DNA of 64,000 nt from Fimbriiglobus ruber (GCF_002197845.1 NZ_NIDE01000014.1:1364001-1428000), one strand, 5' to 3'. Shown: positions 1-9,582, counted from the stretch's first letter. The notes: a model not told the origin generated them from the letters alone. Numbers and translations are program-made.

Positions 1-207
1 GCAACCCCGGAACTTTCTTGCGAGGCATGACGGGCTTCCCCTGCGACGTGGGAATGGGACGTCGGGCGCGACCGTGTCAATTTATCGATCCGCGGACGGT
101 TTACCCCCCCGCGTCCGCCCGGAGTACACCAGCCGGCCACCGCAAACCGGGTCGGCTCGACGACCCGGACCCCGCGAAGCAGAACGCCCGGGCCCGCGGC
201 AGCCTTA

Positions 208-600
208 TTACGTAACGTACCCGAGGTCGACCACGACGACGGAGTCGTTCCCGAACTCGCTCCGCCGATGACCCCGGGGATTTGCCCGACCCGGTTCCCG
301 ACCCGGTCGCTGTCATAGCCGACCAGGACGACCCGCGTGTGCGAGAGGCGGCACTCGTCCGCCGGGACGCCGGTCGGGTCGTTCGGCCAACGCGATCGCG
401 TCGGCGGTTCGCACGCGACCGTGGCGGCCCTTGGGTTTCCGCGGGCGGGTCTTCGCCGTCGACCGGGCCTGTTGCCGCTGGTCCTCGGACCGCAGTGGAT
501 ACGGTTCGTCGAGCTTGGTGGTCGCCGGGAGTTGCTTTTCGAGGTCCGCGATCCGCTGTTGGGCGGCGGCGCATTGCCGCTGAAGTCGCGACCACATGTG
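208..600 (-). pseudogene. Decayed transposase remnant (IS66-like suspected)
   Basis: A broken coding region read right to left. The first part (about 600 to 340) encodes a coiled-coil-like start (RIADLEKQL) and a basic stretch (RKPKGRHGRVRTADAIALAER). After a one-base shift near 360 the continuation reads ADECRLSHTRVV and then GNRVGQIPGVIGG. A second shift near 270 gives SEFGNDSVVVVDLGYV and a stop at 208-210. The order (coiled coil, basic linker, then a Cys/His-containing segment) resembles N-terminal parts of planctomycete transposases, but the family is from memory. The DDE region is absent, so this is a 5' fragment with at least two frameshifts. Seen: the shifts and the continuity between frames. 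Inferred: the family. Confidence 0.5.
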
Positions 601-693
601 TCGCTGATGTCGCGAAATATCGCGTGAGGATTTTCTGCGACGGACACCGACTCACGGAACCCGTCGGTTCGCCGGACGCGGACCGTCCTCCAC

Positions 694-2082
694 TCAATCC
701 GCCTTCTCGGCCGTGAACGTCACCCGATACATCCGGTCCGCGTCGACCGCTTTCGGCAGCGGGACGAGGACGAAGTCGTCGGTCACGACCGGCTTCAGAT
801 CTTGGCCCTCGGTGACCGCGACCTTTTTGACCCGGTGCGGCAGGAACGCGAACACCGGCCGGCCGCCCCGCTGCGACCCGTTCGTGTTCACCGGCGCGAA
901 CGATTTGGCCCCGAGCTTCGGGGTGATCGTCAGGGTGTACGTCCCGTCCTTCACGTCCAGCGCCTGGTCCCACGCGCACGCGGCCGGCTTGACCCGCGCG
1001 ACCCACGCCGGGTCGCCGTAGAACGCGACCACGTCCCGGTCGTACAGGAGGCCGTTGCGCGAATTCTCGCCCGACGCGGCCCGGGCCTCCTTCGGGAATT
1101 CCGTCTCCAATTTGTGCAGTAACGCCTGATGGTTAGCGAAGAACGCCTCGGCGAGGGTGTACCGGCCCGGCTGTTCGACGAAGTAGTCGAGCAGGCCCCA
1201 GCCGCCGTACCCGTACCACGTCAGGACCGTGTACCCGACCATCTGGTTGACGCCGGCCGAGTTCAGCCACGCGAGGGCCATCGCGTCCGGCCCGTCGACG
1301 TGGCCCATCAGGCAGTTGCCGACCGCCAGGTAGACCTTCGGGTTCGACGAGGCGACCGGGTGCCGGGCGTTCTTGGTGTCGAGGCCGAAGAGTTGGCCGT
1401 CCTTGCTGCGGAACGAGCCGTTGCGGTAGCGGAAGCCGATCTGCCAGTCCCGCTCCGTCGCGTGCCCCGAGGTCACGAACAGGTCGGCGTGGTACTCGTT
1501 GAGCGTGTCCACGAGCGCCTTCGTGCTGTCGGCCGACCCGGCTTTCGCATCCGTCACCTTGCCGGCCGCCTTGCGGACGACCCGGCCGGCGTCGAGTTCC
1601 GAATAACAGACGCCTTCCTCGCACTTGTCCAGGGCGACCTCGGTGCCGGACGCGACCTTGCGGATTTCGAGCGGTTCGTTGTGTTCGGCGATCCGCAGGG
1701 CGTTGGCCGCGTCGTGCCCGGTGAGGATGCCCCAGATCACGTCGGTGTACGGGTCGTCGTCGAGCTGGCGGGTGAGCCGGTGGACCTTCGCGACGAACTC
1801 GCGACCGGCCTCGGCCGGCGTCGCGACGAAGCAGGCGTACCGCGGGCGGGTGCGGGTGAGTTCGGCTTTCGCTTCGGCGAGGTCGTCGTAGGCGATGAGT
1901 CGGCCGCCGTACTTCTTTACGAGTACGTCCGCCACCCGCTTCCAGCCCGCCTCGCGGAGCGTCGGGTTGGACACGACGACCGCGTACCCGCCCGCGAGGG
2001 CCGGTTCGGCGGCCGACGCAGGCGGAACCATCAAGGTCCACGCCGCGACGGCGGCGGTCAGCAAGGAAATCCCGCGGCTCAT
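694..2082 (-). CDS. Secreted caspase/gingipain-like (clan CD, C25-type) protein
   Basis: 462 residues with an N-terminal signal peptide (about 1-25, ending near PASAAEP). The central region carries the two landmarks of clan CD peptidases: TSGHA with His207, followed about 50 residues later by AVGNC with Cys257, each at the end of a hydrophobic strand. This His/Cys dyad, and the Gly after Cys (GNCLMG), fit gingipain-like C25 proteins. The C-terminal 100 residues look like a beta-sandwich (YTLTITPKLG, FAFLPHRVKKV), as often follows a C25 domain. The start has GGATG about 6 bases upstream. A role as exported cysteine peptidase is inferred; a pseudo-peptidase is possible. It stands alone, divergent from the next gene. 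Confidence 0.7.
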   Translation of the reverse strand: MSRGISLLTAAVAAWTLMVPPASAAEPALAGGYAVVVSNPTLREAGWKRVADVLVKKYGGRLIAYDDLAEAKAELTRTRPRYACFVATPAEAGREFVAKVHRLTRQLDDDPYTDVIWGILTGHDAANALRIAEHNEPLEIRKVASGTEVALDKCEEGVCYSELDAGRVVRKAAGKVTDAKAGSADSTKALVDTLNEYHADLFVTSGHATERDWQIGFRYRNGSFRSKDGQLFGLDTKNARHPVASSNPKVYLAVGNCLMGHVDGPDAMALAWLNSAGVNQMVGYTVLTWYGYGGWGLLDYFVEQPGRYTLAEAFFANHQALLHKLETEFPKEARAASGENSRNGLLYDRDVVAFYGDPAWVARVKPAACAWDQALDVKDGTYTLTITPKLGAKSFAPVNTNGSQRGGRPVFAFLPHRVKKVAVTEGQDLKPVVTDDFVLVPLPKAVDADRMYRVTFTAEKAD

Positions 2083-2304
2083 GCTTCATCCCGGAAAAGC
2101 GAACGCGATCGCGCACGGACCGCCGACGGCCCGCCGCGCGTGGTACAAGATTAACCGAGAGAATGTGCGCACGCGACAGATTGTTCGCGCCGACGAGCCG
2201 CTACACGGGCGGTATCAATACCCCAGGCGACTCGCCGCGAACCCGGCGGACGCGCAACGAGTCCTTTTCCCGAACGCTTCCCGACCCCCTCAAGGTGGAA
2301 CCGC

Positions 2305-3252
2305 ATGACCACCCTCGACCGCTACCGCGGGTGCTTGCTCGGCCTCGCCGCCGGGGATGCGCTCGGCACGACCTTGGAGTTCAAGTCGCCCGGGACGTTT
2401 GCGCCGATCGACGACATTGTCGGTGGTGGGCCGTTTCGTCTGGGGCCGGGTCAGTGGACTGACGACACGTCCATGGCGCTGTGCCTTGCCGAGAGCCTGA
2501 TCGAGCGAAACGGGTTTGACCCGGTTCACCAACTCGAAACCTACTGCAAGTGGTATCAACACGGGCACCTGAGCCCGAACGGCCGCTGCTTCGACATCGG
2601 CAACACAGTCCGCGCCGCGCTCAACACCTTCCTTCAGTCCCGGCGCGAGTACCCCGGGCCGACGCACCCGGACTGTGCGGGCAACGGCAGCATCATGCGG
2701 CTCGCCCCCGTTCCCCTGCTGTGGGCGAACCAACCCGAGCAGGCGGTGTTCTACGCCGCTCAGTCGTCCCGCACGACGCACGGGGCGCGGGAGTGCATCG
2801 ACGCCTGCCGGTACTTCGCGGGGCTGATTGTTGGGGCGTTGCACGGCCGCACGAAGGACGAACTCCTCGCGCCGCTGTTCTCGCCGGTTCCCGAACTGTG
2901 GGAGAAGGCGCCCCTGGCAGCCAAGATCACGGAGATCGCGCTCGGGTCGTTTAAGCTGAGTGAGCCGCCCGAGATTCGCGGGACAGGGTACGTGGTGAAG
3001 TCGCTCGAAGCGGCACTGTGGGCGTTCCACAAGTCGGCGGACTTCCGGCACGGGGCGTTGCTGGCGGTCAACCTAGGGGACGACGCGGACACGACCGGGG
3101 CGGTGTACGGGCAGATCGCCGGAGCCTATTACGGGGCGGCCGGCATCCCGGCCGGGTGGCGCGAGAAGTTGGCCCTGCGGGAGTTGATCGAAGCCCGGGC
3201 CGACACCCTGTTCGAGCGGGCCGGCAAACTGGCGCCCCCGCCGGGTCAATAA
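2305..3252 (+). CDS. ADP-ribosylglycohydrolase (DraG/ARH family)
   Basis: 315 residues, the usual length for DraG-type hydrolases, which remove ADP-ribose from proteins or small molecules using two metal ions. Family motifs: GLAAGDALG near residues 13-21, WTDDTSMAL at 51-59 (Thr52, Asp53, Asp54 are metal ligands), CFDIGNTVR near 95, GNGSIMR near 127 and NLGDDADTTGAVYG near 257 (Asp259, Asp260, Asp262 as the second ligand set). All key acidic residues are present, so it should be active. An AAGGTGG ribosome site lies just before the ATG. No ADP-ribosyltransferase is visible nearby, so the natural substrate is unknown. No signal peptide, so cytoplasmic. Confidence 0.93.
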   Translation: MTTLDRYRGCLLGLAAGDALGTTLEFKSPGTFAPIDDIVGGGPFRLGPGQWTDDTSMALCLAESLIERNGFDPVHQLETYCKWYQHGHLSPNGRCFDIGNTVRAALNTFLQSRREYPGPTHPDCAGNGSIMRLAPVPLLWANQPEQAVFYAAQSSRTTHGARECIDACRYFAGLIVGALHGRTKDELLAPLFSPVPELWEKAPLAAKITEIALGSFKLSEPPEIRGTGYVVKSLEAALWAFHKSADFRHGALLAVNLGDDADTTGAVYGQIAGAYYGAAGIPAGWREKLALRELIEARADTLFERAGKLAPPPGQ

Positions 3253-3297
3253 CCACGGGCGAATCAACAGGCTCCCAGACGTTCCGGGCCGAGAGCC

Positions 3298-5364
3298 CTA
3301 CCGCCGGCCCTCGGTCTCGTACCACTGCCGCCACACCGCGGCGGCCTTCGCCTTGGCCGGTTCGTCGGCGTTGGGCGCGGGGCCGAAGTCTTTCTCGGTC
3401 AGACTCTTGAGCCCGGCCCGCGCGGCCCGGACGACGACGTCGGACGAATCGGTGAGCTTGTCGATCAGGTCCGGGACGTGCGACTTGTCGTCCTTCATTG
3501 CGCACGCCAGACAGGCCCCCCGGCGGAGTTCGGCAGCCGGGTCTTTCAGCATCGTCCGCAGGGTGCTGGCGGTCATCCGGGTCAGCCGCTCGGCCAGGGC
3601 TTCGCGGGCCTGCTTCTGCCGGGCCCCGTCGATTTGCGGGATCGCGCGGACCAGGCCGTGCGTGTAGTCCGCCCCCTTGCCGTCCTTCGCCTGGCGCAAC
3701 TTCTCGTCCCAGTCGGCCCCGGCAGCCACCAGCCCGCTCGCGATCGCGTCCGACGGGCCGCCGCCCGGGACGGGGACGGGGGCGAGCGGAGAAGGGTCGC
3801 CGCCGGCCCCGGACGTGCCGGGCGGGATGAGCGAGGGGGCGGGCGTCGGGGTCGGTGTGACCGCTGCCGGCGGCTGCGGTGAGGTGCCACCCGGGACACC
3901 ACCGGGAGCGGCCCCGCCCGACGCAACCCCGCCGGGCGCGGATGGGGCGTTCCCGCCGCCACCGGTGCCGGCGCTCGACCCCGTGCCCAGTAGCGGGAGT
4001 TTCTCTTTATCCCCGCGGAGTTCGACCTTGCCAGGGTCCTTGATCTGGGAGGCTATTTTCGACGTGAGGTCCGAGACGTAATTCGACCGGGCCAGGAACA
4101 GGATCGCGAACGGCGTGTTGACCTCTTTCTCGCCCCCCCCGCCTTCGCTCCACGACCCGTCTTGCTGCTGGTTTTCGAGGAGGTAGTCGCAGCCCCAGGA
4201 GTACCAGTCGGTTCCGCCGATCGTTTGCAGGTTGTAAGCCACGGCCACCCGCTCGATCGACCAGAGCATGTAGTAAATGGTCCCGATGCCGTTGGCGTTC
4301 TTGTTGTTGGCCCGGATCGCGTTCCCGATCTGGGTTAACGCGCCGTCGACCGCCCGCTTCCGGGCGGCCGTCAGGGCGTCCTTCGGGTCCGGCTTGCCCT
4401 TCTCGCCCGCAGCTTTGCCCGGGTTGAAGAACGGGTCGTTCTCCGTCCCGGCCGGCTTGGCGGGGGCGGCCGCGGGTTTCGCCGGCCCGTGCGAGCGGGC
4501 GGCCCCGACGGCCAGGCCGAGCAGCCCGGCGCAGGTCATCGACACGGTCGATTGGCCGCCCGTACCGCTGTTGTAGCTCCACCCGGCGTCCGCGTTTTGG
4601 GACGTCAGGAACCGGGCATCGATCCGGGCGAAGGCGTCCTCGGCTGGCACCCCGTGCCGGGCCGCGACCCAGAGCCCGATCAGCCCGAACTGGGTATTGG
4701 AGTTGTCCGACGGCCCGTCGACGCGCCCGGACGACTGGCGGGCGAGCTGCATGTACTCGTTGGGGACCGGGTGCAACCGGCCGCCGCCTTTGAATTGGAT
4801 CGGCCCCTTGTCCGTCTTCTCGGCCTGGGGGAATCCGTTGTCCGCCTTGGGCTTCGGGCCGTTAGTGCCTTTCAATTCGGCGCGCTTTTGGGGCGCGGCC
4901 ATGAGCTGGGTGAGTTCGGGGCCGGCCGGCCCGGTCACGGTGTACCCCCACCCGCCGGACGCCGTCTGGCTGGCGTACAGCCGGGCCCCCAGGAGTTGAA
5001 TGGCGGGGCTGTCGACCTGCTCGCCGAACCGGTCGAGGAACAGGATCGCGAGGACGACGTGGTACGTCTGGGTTTGCTGGAGGGCGCCGGCGCGGACGAA
5101 CTGGAGGACGTTTTGTAGGCTCGGGTCGTCGCGCTGGACGCCAGCTTCGAGCATCCCCATCCCGGCCAGCGCGGCGGTCGCGACGCCGTGTGAGCCGCCC
5201 TGGTAGCCCTGGGCGGGGGCGTGGGTCGTCCGCAGGTATTCGCCCCCGCGGGCGATCGCCTCATTGATTTTGGCCTGGCGGGGCATCGCCGGGTCGGCGG
5301 CGCCGATCGGCGCGGCGAGCAGGGCCGGGGCCAAAAGACCCAGGATCAGGCGGGACGCGGTCAT
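3298..5364 (-). CDS. Secreted squalene-cyclase-like alpha/alpha-toroid protein with HEAT-like C-terminus
   Basis: 688 residues. A signal peptide covers about 1-22 (LLAPALLAAPIGAA). Residues about 30-455 contain repeated prenyltransferase/squalene-oxidase-type motifs, for example ASQTASGGWGY, TSQNADAGWSYNSG and ENQQQDGSWSEGGGG, which are QW-like repeats of an alpha/alpha toroid. Catalytic DxDD-type signatures of true cyclases were not seen. A Gly/Pro/Ala-rich linker lies about 460-540. The last 130 residues form short helical repeats (RGACLACAMKDD, VVVRAARAGLKSL) like HEAT repeats. Such proteins are numerous in Gemmata-type genomes and of unknown function. It is one of three toroid proteins in this window. 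GAGGG precedes the ATG. Confidence 0.8.
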   Translation of the reverse strand: MTASRLILGLLAPALLAAPIGAADPAMPRQAKINEAIARGGEYLRTTHAPAQGYQGGSHGVATAALAGMGMLEAGVQRDDPSLQNVLQFVRAGALQQTQTYHVVLAILFLDRFGEQVDSPAIQLLGARLYASQTASGGWGYTVTGPAGPELTQLMAAPQKRAELKGTNGPKPKADNGFPQAEKTDKGPIQFKGGGRLHPVPNEYMQLARQSSGRVDGPSDNSNTQFGLIGLWVAARHGVPAEDAFARIDARFLTSQNADAGWSYNSGTGGQSTVSMTCAGLLGLAVGAARSHGPAKPAAAPAKPAGTENDPFFNPGKAAGEKGKPDPKDALTAARKRAVDGALTQIGNAIRANNKNANGIGTIYYMLWSIERVAVAYNLQTIGGTDWYSWGCDYLLENQQQDGSWSEGGGGEKEVNTPFAILFLARSNYVSDLTSKIASQIKDPGKVELRGDKEKLPLLGTGSSAGTGGGGNAPSAPGGVASGGAAPGGVPGGTSPQPPAAVTPTPTPAPSLIPPGTSGAGGDPSPLAPVPVPGGGPSDAIASGLVAAGADWDEKLRQAKDGKGADYTHGLVRAIPQIDGARQKQAREALAERLTRMTASTLRTMLKDPAAELRRGACLACAMKDDKSHVPDLIDKLTDSSDVVVRAARAGLKSLTEKDFGPAPNADEPAKAKAAAVWRQWYETEGRR

Positions 5365-5561
5365 GGTCGGCCCTCGACGCGGGGGTTACTCGAAGCCGTC
5401 CTCACCGTTTCAGTATGGCCGCATTGACAAGAGAATGGCTAGAGGTTTACTGGGAAAATGGACACTTCTCGCCGAACGGGACAACGGACCTGACATCTGG
5501 GGTTGCGCCGATCGAATGGGCGAATCAGCTGCGGTACGCGGCACCGCCCGCTCCTCCGCGA

Positions 5562-6635
5562 CTACTTCACCTGGAAGTAGCCCCAAATCTCGGCGGTCTG
5601 ACCGTCTTCGAGCGTGACGTCCACGCGGTAACTCACCGGCGTGGGGTGGTCGAATGACTTCAATGGCACGCTCGTCGGCGCGGGCTCGGTGACGTTCGTC
5701 GGGATCGTCTCCCACTTACCGAACAAATCCGTTTGCAAGCGTACCTTCAGCTCCTTCACCCGCGCCCCCTTCGGCCACTTCAACGACAGCGTCACGGTCT
5801 GGCCCACCTTCGGGGCGATCGGCTTCTGGAGCGCGGTGAAGTGGGTGAACAAGTCGCCCGAGCGGTCCTGCTCCTTCTCGGGTGGTTTCCAGCCGAGCTT
5901 CTGCTTCTGCCCCGCGTTCAACTTCGCCTCGTTGATCCAAAACTGGTACTGGGCTATGCCCATGACCGTGTTGTCGGTGGGGTCGGGGTGCGGCAGGCCG
6001 ACACTGTGGCCGAGACCTTCGTGGTAGACGACGCAGTCGGACCCGCCGGCGTAGGGCACCCGCCAGCCGTCGCCGCTGACGAGGCCCATGCCGTAGCCGG
6101 GGTCGGGGATGTAGATCGCCCGGGCACCGCCGGATTCCGCGCCGGGGAAGTGCCGACCGTTCCGGCCGATGTTCCCCTCGTGAACTTCCTTACCGTCGAC
6201 CGTGCGCACCCGGCGGAAGTCGTCGAGTTCCCGCCAGTTGATATCGCTGAGGACGAGCAGGACGGGGAACCCGTTCGCGCGGTCGTTCTTCCATTTCAGG
6301 AGCGTCCGCACCTCTTCCATCGTCTTGAAGAACGTCGCGTCTTGGTTGCCCCGGCGGAAGTCGGCGGCTGACTGCTCCGAAACGAGCGGCTTCGGGTAGA
6401 GGTCCGCCTTGATCTTGGAAAGGCCGTCGAGTTCACGGTGGTGGAACGCACTCACCCGGCGGGGGTAGTATTCGACGCGGTCTTTCCAGTCGGGCAACGG
6501 GGTGCGGTCTTTCGGGACGAAGTAGACGACGGTCAGGTTGATGGTGCTGAGATCGTACTTGCCGTCGTAAGTCGTCGGGCCGGCCAGCGCGCTTGAGGCC
6601 GTGACGAGGAGGACGCCGAGGGTGAGCAGACGCAT
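5562..6635 (-). CDS. Secreted metzincin-like zinc metalloprotease
   Basis: 357 residues from the chosen ATG at 6635, which begins a clean signal peptide (MRLLTLGVLLVTASSALAG). A longer frame upstream adds 26 residues without signal character. The sequence HEGLGHSVGLPH at residues 205-216 is a perfect HExxHxxGxxH zinc site (His205, Glu206, His210, His216). NTVMG about 9 residues later supplies the Met-turn Met225, so both metzincin hallmarks are present. The last 90 residues look like a beta-sandwich ending in IWGYFQVK. Exported peptidase activity is inferred from these motifs. It lies next to a toroid protein and about 3.5 kb from the caspase-like protein. Confidence 0.8.
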   Translation of the reverse strand: MRLLTLGVLLVTASSALAGPTTYDGKYDLSTINLTVVYFVPKDRTPLPDWKDRVEYYPRRVSAFHHRELDGLSKIKADLYPKPLVSEQSAADFRRGNQDATFFKTMEEVRTLLKWKNDRANGFPVLLVLSDINWRELDDFRRVRTVDGKEVHEGNIGRNGRHFPGAESGGARAIYIPDPGYGMGLVSGDGWRVPYAGGSDCVVYHEGLGHSVGLPHPDPTDNTVMGIAQYQFWINEAKLNAGQKQKLGWKPPEKEQDRSGDLFTHFTALQKPIAPKVGQTVTLSLKWPKGARVKELKVRLQTDLFGKWETIPTNVTEPAPTSVPLKSFDHPTPVSYRVDVTLEDGQTAEIWGYFQVK

Positions 6636-6712
6636 CAGAAGAGACTCACGTGTTTGGAATGATTCCGTCGGCCCGGCGGTGTTCGTTGTAGCCAACGGCT
6701 CGGCCCCGGTCA

Positions 6713-6784
6713 CGGACCGTCAAGTGGGATCGGGTCCGTGGCCGCCCCGGTGCCCCCGCGGACCGTCAAATGGGATCGGGTCCG
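6713..6784. repeat. Two direct copies of a 26-bp repeat, 46-bp period
   Basis: Near-identical 26-base units at 6713-6738 and 6759-6784 differ at one base (AAGTGG versus AAATGG). Each unit begins CGGACC and ends GGTCCG, so each is itself a short inverted repeat. They begin the 570-base gene-free gap from 6636 to 7205. Only two units exist, so this is not an array. Confidence 0.8.
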
Positions 6785-6792
6785 CGTCGGCC

Positions 6793-7119
6793 CCCGGTGT
6801 CCCCGGGCTCCCGCCCTCGTTTTACCCCATAAGTCGGAAACAGCGAAAATGCCCCTTCCGAATGGCCTGGAAAACAAGCGTTTTCCAAACGGCGAAGCGG
6901 ATTTGGGCCTTCCGAATGCCGTTTCCGCAACATCTTGTTACGAAAGACGTTGCAGACTTGTGGGGTACAACGAGGGCTCCCGCCCGGGTCTACGTTAGGC
7001 CGCCCCGGAGGGGCGGAAATCGTCATGTACCTGGGACGTATGCCACGGGAATTGCTTTGGTTTTCCGCCCCTCCGGGGCGGCCTAACGTAGACCCGGGCG
7101 GGAGCCCGGGGACACCGGG
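6793..7119. repeat. 46-bp perfect inverted repeat plus a third partial copy
   Basis: Arms at 6974-7019 and 7062-7107 are exact reverse complements over 46 bases with a 42-base spacer. They contain GGGCTCCCGCCCGGGTCTAC and a GCCGCCCC...GGGGCGG inner hairpin. The outer 24 bases next to the right arm (7096-7119) recur in inverted form at 6793-6816. The gap 6636-7205 holds no credible gene. A dispersed palindromic repeat family is the simplest reading. Confidence 0.85.
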
Positions 7120-7205
7120 CGGACGATCGCATCGAGCACCAGACACAGCCCGGGATCGGACACAACCACCTGGACTGTGAATGATACCCCCGGGGTACGA
7201 CAGAC

Positions 7206-8228
7206 TTACTCCTGCCGGAAGCCCGCTTGCTTCACGGCCGCCGCCCGGCTGCTGTAGTACCCCGCCCACCGGCGGACGGTCGGGTTCGGGTCGTCCGCGG
7301 CGAGCCGGTCGAGCCACCCGGCGAACACCAACCGGCTCTCGAACGCCACCCGCGCGGCCCCGAGCCGGACCGCCGGGTCGGGGTCTTGGCCGAGCCGCTC
7401 CAGCCACGGCCCCGGGTCCTTGATCCCCGGCCCGCCGGCCCGCAGTTCCACTAACAAGTTGAGTCGCCCCGCCGGCTCGGGGTCGGATAGGAGCCGCGCG
7501 AGGGCGACGTGCTCGTGGTCCAGCCCGCGGGCGAGCAACGCCGTCTCGCACAGGTTCCGCACCTCGGCGTCCGGGTCGTGCAGCCAGCGGAACAGGTCCT
7601 CGTCTTTCACCACCGCGGTCTGTCCGTCTGGCACCGGCCCGACCGCCAGCATCGCCGCCCGGCGGACCTCGGCGTCCGCGTCGTTCAGGAGCGACGCGGT
7701 ATCGGCGGTCAACCCGATCTCCGGCCGCAGCGCGAGCCGGACCGCCCGGACCTTGTCGTCCGGGGTCGCCCCGGCGAGGCCCGCGCGGACCGCCGCCCGG
7801 CACCGTTCGACGTCGCTCGGGTCCGGGGTCTTGACGAGTGCGGGAATCAAATCGAGCAACGCTCCGCGGCCGGCGTCCGCGAACGCCGGGGAGCCGGTCA
7901 GTAGGAACCGGCAGCACGCGGCGTACTTCGGGTCGTCCGGCGGCAACGGGGCGAGGTAGTCCTTGACCGCGGCGGCGACGGCGGCACACCCGGCCGGGTC
8001 GCCGGCGCGGAACGGCTCGGTGAAGTACGGCGCGCCGGCTTCACCCATCGCGACGAGCCGGGCGGCGGCGGCGGCCCGCTCCTCGTCCGTCGACGCGGTC
8101 CGGAACTGGTACCCGGCGTACCGCGCACCGACCCCGCCGGTCGCGAGGAAGCCCCCGCCGGCCACCAGGACCACCGCGGCCAGCCCGCCGACCCATTTGA
8201 CGTACGCCCGGCCGCCTTCCCGCGCCAT
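7206..8228 (-). CDS. Membrane-anchored HEAT-repeat-like protein
   Basis: 340 residues. A single N-terminal membrane helix (about 10-32, WVGGLAAVVLVAGGGFLATGG) acts as an anchor or uncleaved signal. The rest is Ala/Asp/Arg-rich helical repeat of HEAT type, for example DADAEVRRAAMLAVGPV, DPDAEVRNLCETALLARG, DPDPAVRLGAARVAFES and DPNPTVRRWAGYY, each starting with a DP/DA turn. These repeats usually act as protein-binding scaffolds. GGAGGTCG precedes the ATG. No enzymatic motif is seen and the partner is unknown. Confidence 0.75.
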   Translation of the reverse strand: MAREGGRAYVKWVGGLAAVVLVAGGGFLATGGVGARYAGYQFRTASTDEERAAAAARLVAMGEAGAPYFTEPFRAGDPAGCAAVAAAVKDYLAPLPPDDPKYAACCRFLLTGSPAFADAGRGALLDLIPALVKTPDPSDVERCRAAVRAGLAGATPDDKVRAVRLALRPEIGLTADTASLLNDADAEVRRAAMLAVGPVPDGQTAVVKDEDLFRWLHDPDAEVRNLCETALLARGLDHEHVALARLLSDPEPAGRLNLLVELRAGGPGIKDPGPWLERLGQDPDPAVRLGAARVAFESRLVFAGWLDRLAADDPNPTVRRWAGYYSSRAAAVKQAGFRQE

Positions 8229-8410
8229 ATTCGACCTCCGTGCCGCCCGCCTGGGTAACCCCGCGGGCCGCGCGAAGATACGCGACCCCGGGTGGACCGG
8301 GCAAGAGCAACCCGTCGTGGGAACCGGAATCCTTCATGCGACCCACCCGGAACGCACGATGATAATGGTCGGCGACCCGAATTCTGGTATCGGACCCCGC
8401 GAGGTGCCCG

Positions 8411-9154
8411 ATGGCGTTCTCCCGTTTCCTCAGGCGCACGGTTCTCGGCGGGCTGGCGGTCGGTGCGTGCGCGGCGCAGGTTTCGGCCGTGGAACCCGTC
8501 GTCGTCTACCCCCGCCGGACCGCGACCGCCCCGGCCATGCCGGCCGCCCCGTCGCCCTTCGACCCGGTCATCCCGGAGTACCGGGAGGCCGTCGCCCTCG
8601 TCGTCAAGAACTCGACCCTGTCGGTGAAGGCGACGGACGACGAATTCGTCGCCCACGCCAAGGTGTACGATTGGCTGCTCGACCACCCGGACCGGGTGTC
8701 GCTCGCGTGGCAGCGGATGAACGTCCCCTGCGTGGAAATCACGGACGTCGGCAACGGGTGGTTCCACTGGGCGGACGAGCACGGCAGCGAGTTGAAGTGG
8801 CGGGTCGTCGGCCGGTCCGCGGACAGCATCATCTGGTACGCGACCGGGAAGATGAAGCCCGGGTCGGTGATCCCGTCCGCCCCGGTCAAGGCGGTCGCGG
8901 TCCTGAAGGCTCCCCGCCAGGTCGCGGACGAGAGGATCGGGGCGGTCACGCTGGAGCCGTCGGTGACGGTCTACATGCAGACCGAGAGCCGGGCCGCGTC
9001 CGCCCTGTTGCGGATGATCGGCCCCGCGGCTCCGCGGATGGCGGAACAGGGAGCCGAGCAGTTCCTCTTATTCTTCTCCGGGCCCGCCCGGCACATCCAC
9101 AAGCACCCCGAGAAAGCGCCCGCCCTCCTCGCGCCCGCGGCCAAGGGGAAGTAA
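8411..9154 (+). CDS. Secreted protein of unknown function
   Basis: 247 residues. The N-terminus (FLRRTVLGGLAVGACAAQVSA) is a signal peptide with an Arg pair that could also be read as a weak Tat leader. The mature part mixes predicted strands and helices (AHAKVYDWLLDHPDRVSLAWQRM, NGWFHWADEHGSELKW) and ends in a short Ala/Lys tail. No catalytic motif or named domain was recognised. A GAGGT ribosome site lies 6-7 bases before the ATG. It is divergent from the HEAT-repeat gene, with 182 bases between the two starts that should hold both promoters. Confidence 0.7.
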   Translation: MAFSRFLRRTVLGGLAVGACAAQVSAVEPVVVYPRRTATAPAMPAAPSPFDPVIPEYREAVALVVKNSTLSVKATDDEFVAHAKVYDWLLDHPDRVSLAWQRMNVPCVEITDVGNGWFHWADEHGSELKWRVVGRSADSIIWYATGKMKPGSVIPSAPVKAVAVLKAPRQVADERIGAVTLEPSVTVYMQTESRAASALLRMIGPAAPRMAEQGAEQFLLFFSGPARHIHKHPEKAPALLAPAAKGK

Positions 9155-9364
9155 GGCGACGCCCGGGGGGCCGTGGCGCACATCTCAATTCGCCCATTCT
9201 TTCAGGCAGAGATCCCGGACACTTGTAGCCCCATTGCTGCCGGCATGGGGGTCGTTGCCTCAATCCGACCAAGGGCCGTCTCATCAGGGATGCCGGGATA
9301 CCCGTTTCCATGCGATCAGATTGACGATCGCAAATCGAACGCCCAAACTTGGTGGGGCAGTAGA

Positions 9365-9582
9365 CTACCGCTGTCACTATTGACAAAGCCCAGGACCGCC
9401 TAACCGGCGGAAATCACAGCAGAATCCAGAAGGGATGGGTGATCGGAACGGGCCGAAGCCCCATCCGACAGATCGAAACCGTATGCCAATCCAGTCGCCA
9501 CACTCTCGACGCATCCGCTTGTATTATCAGCAATTGCGGCAAGGATCACGAACAATCCATTTGTCAATAGTGACAGCGGTAG
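9365..9582. mobile_element. 218-bp MITE-like element with 23-bp terminal inverted repeats and 8-bp target duplication
   Basis: The ends 9365-9387 and 9560-9582 are exact reverse complements over 23 bases, starting CTACCGCTGTCACTATTG. Directly outside them, GCAGTAGA occurs at 9357-9364 and again at 9583-9590, an 8-base direct repeat as expected for a target-site duplication. The interior has no credible gene, so movement would need a transposase from elsewhere. The rest of the gap 9155-9692 shows nothing else recognisable. An 8-bp duplication is known for several IS families; the parent family was not identified. Confidence 0.8.

Noticed and set aside
101-1006. 301-codon minus-strand frame over the transposase remnant and the caspase-like gene
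   Set aside because: It crosses the end of the caspase-like gene in another frame and has Arg-rich shadow composition.
5415-5660. Open frame starting with WLEVYWENGHFSPNG, resembling part of a DraG-type protein
   Set aside because: The likeness is limited to about 12 residues and the remainder is antisense to the metzincin gene. It may be chance or a very short remnant.
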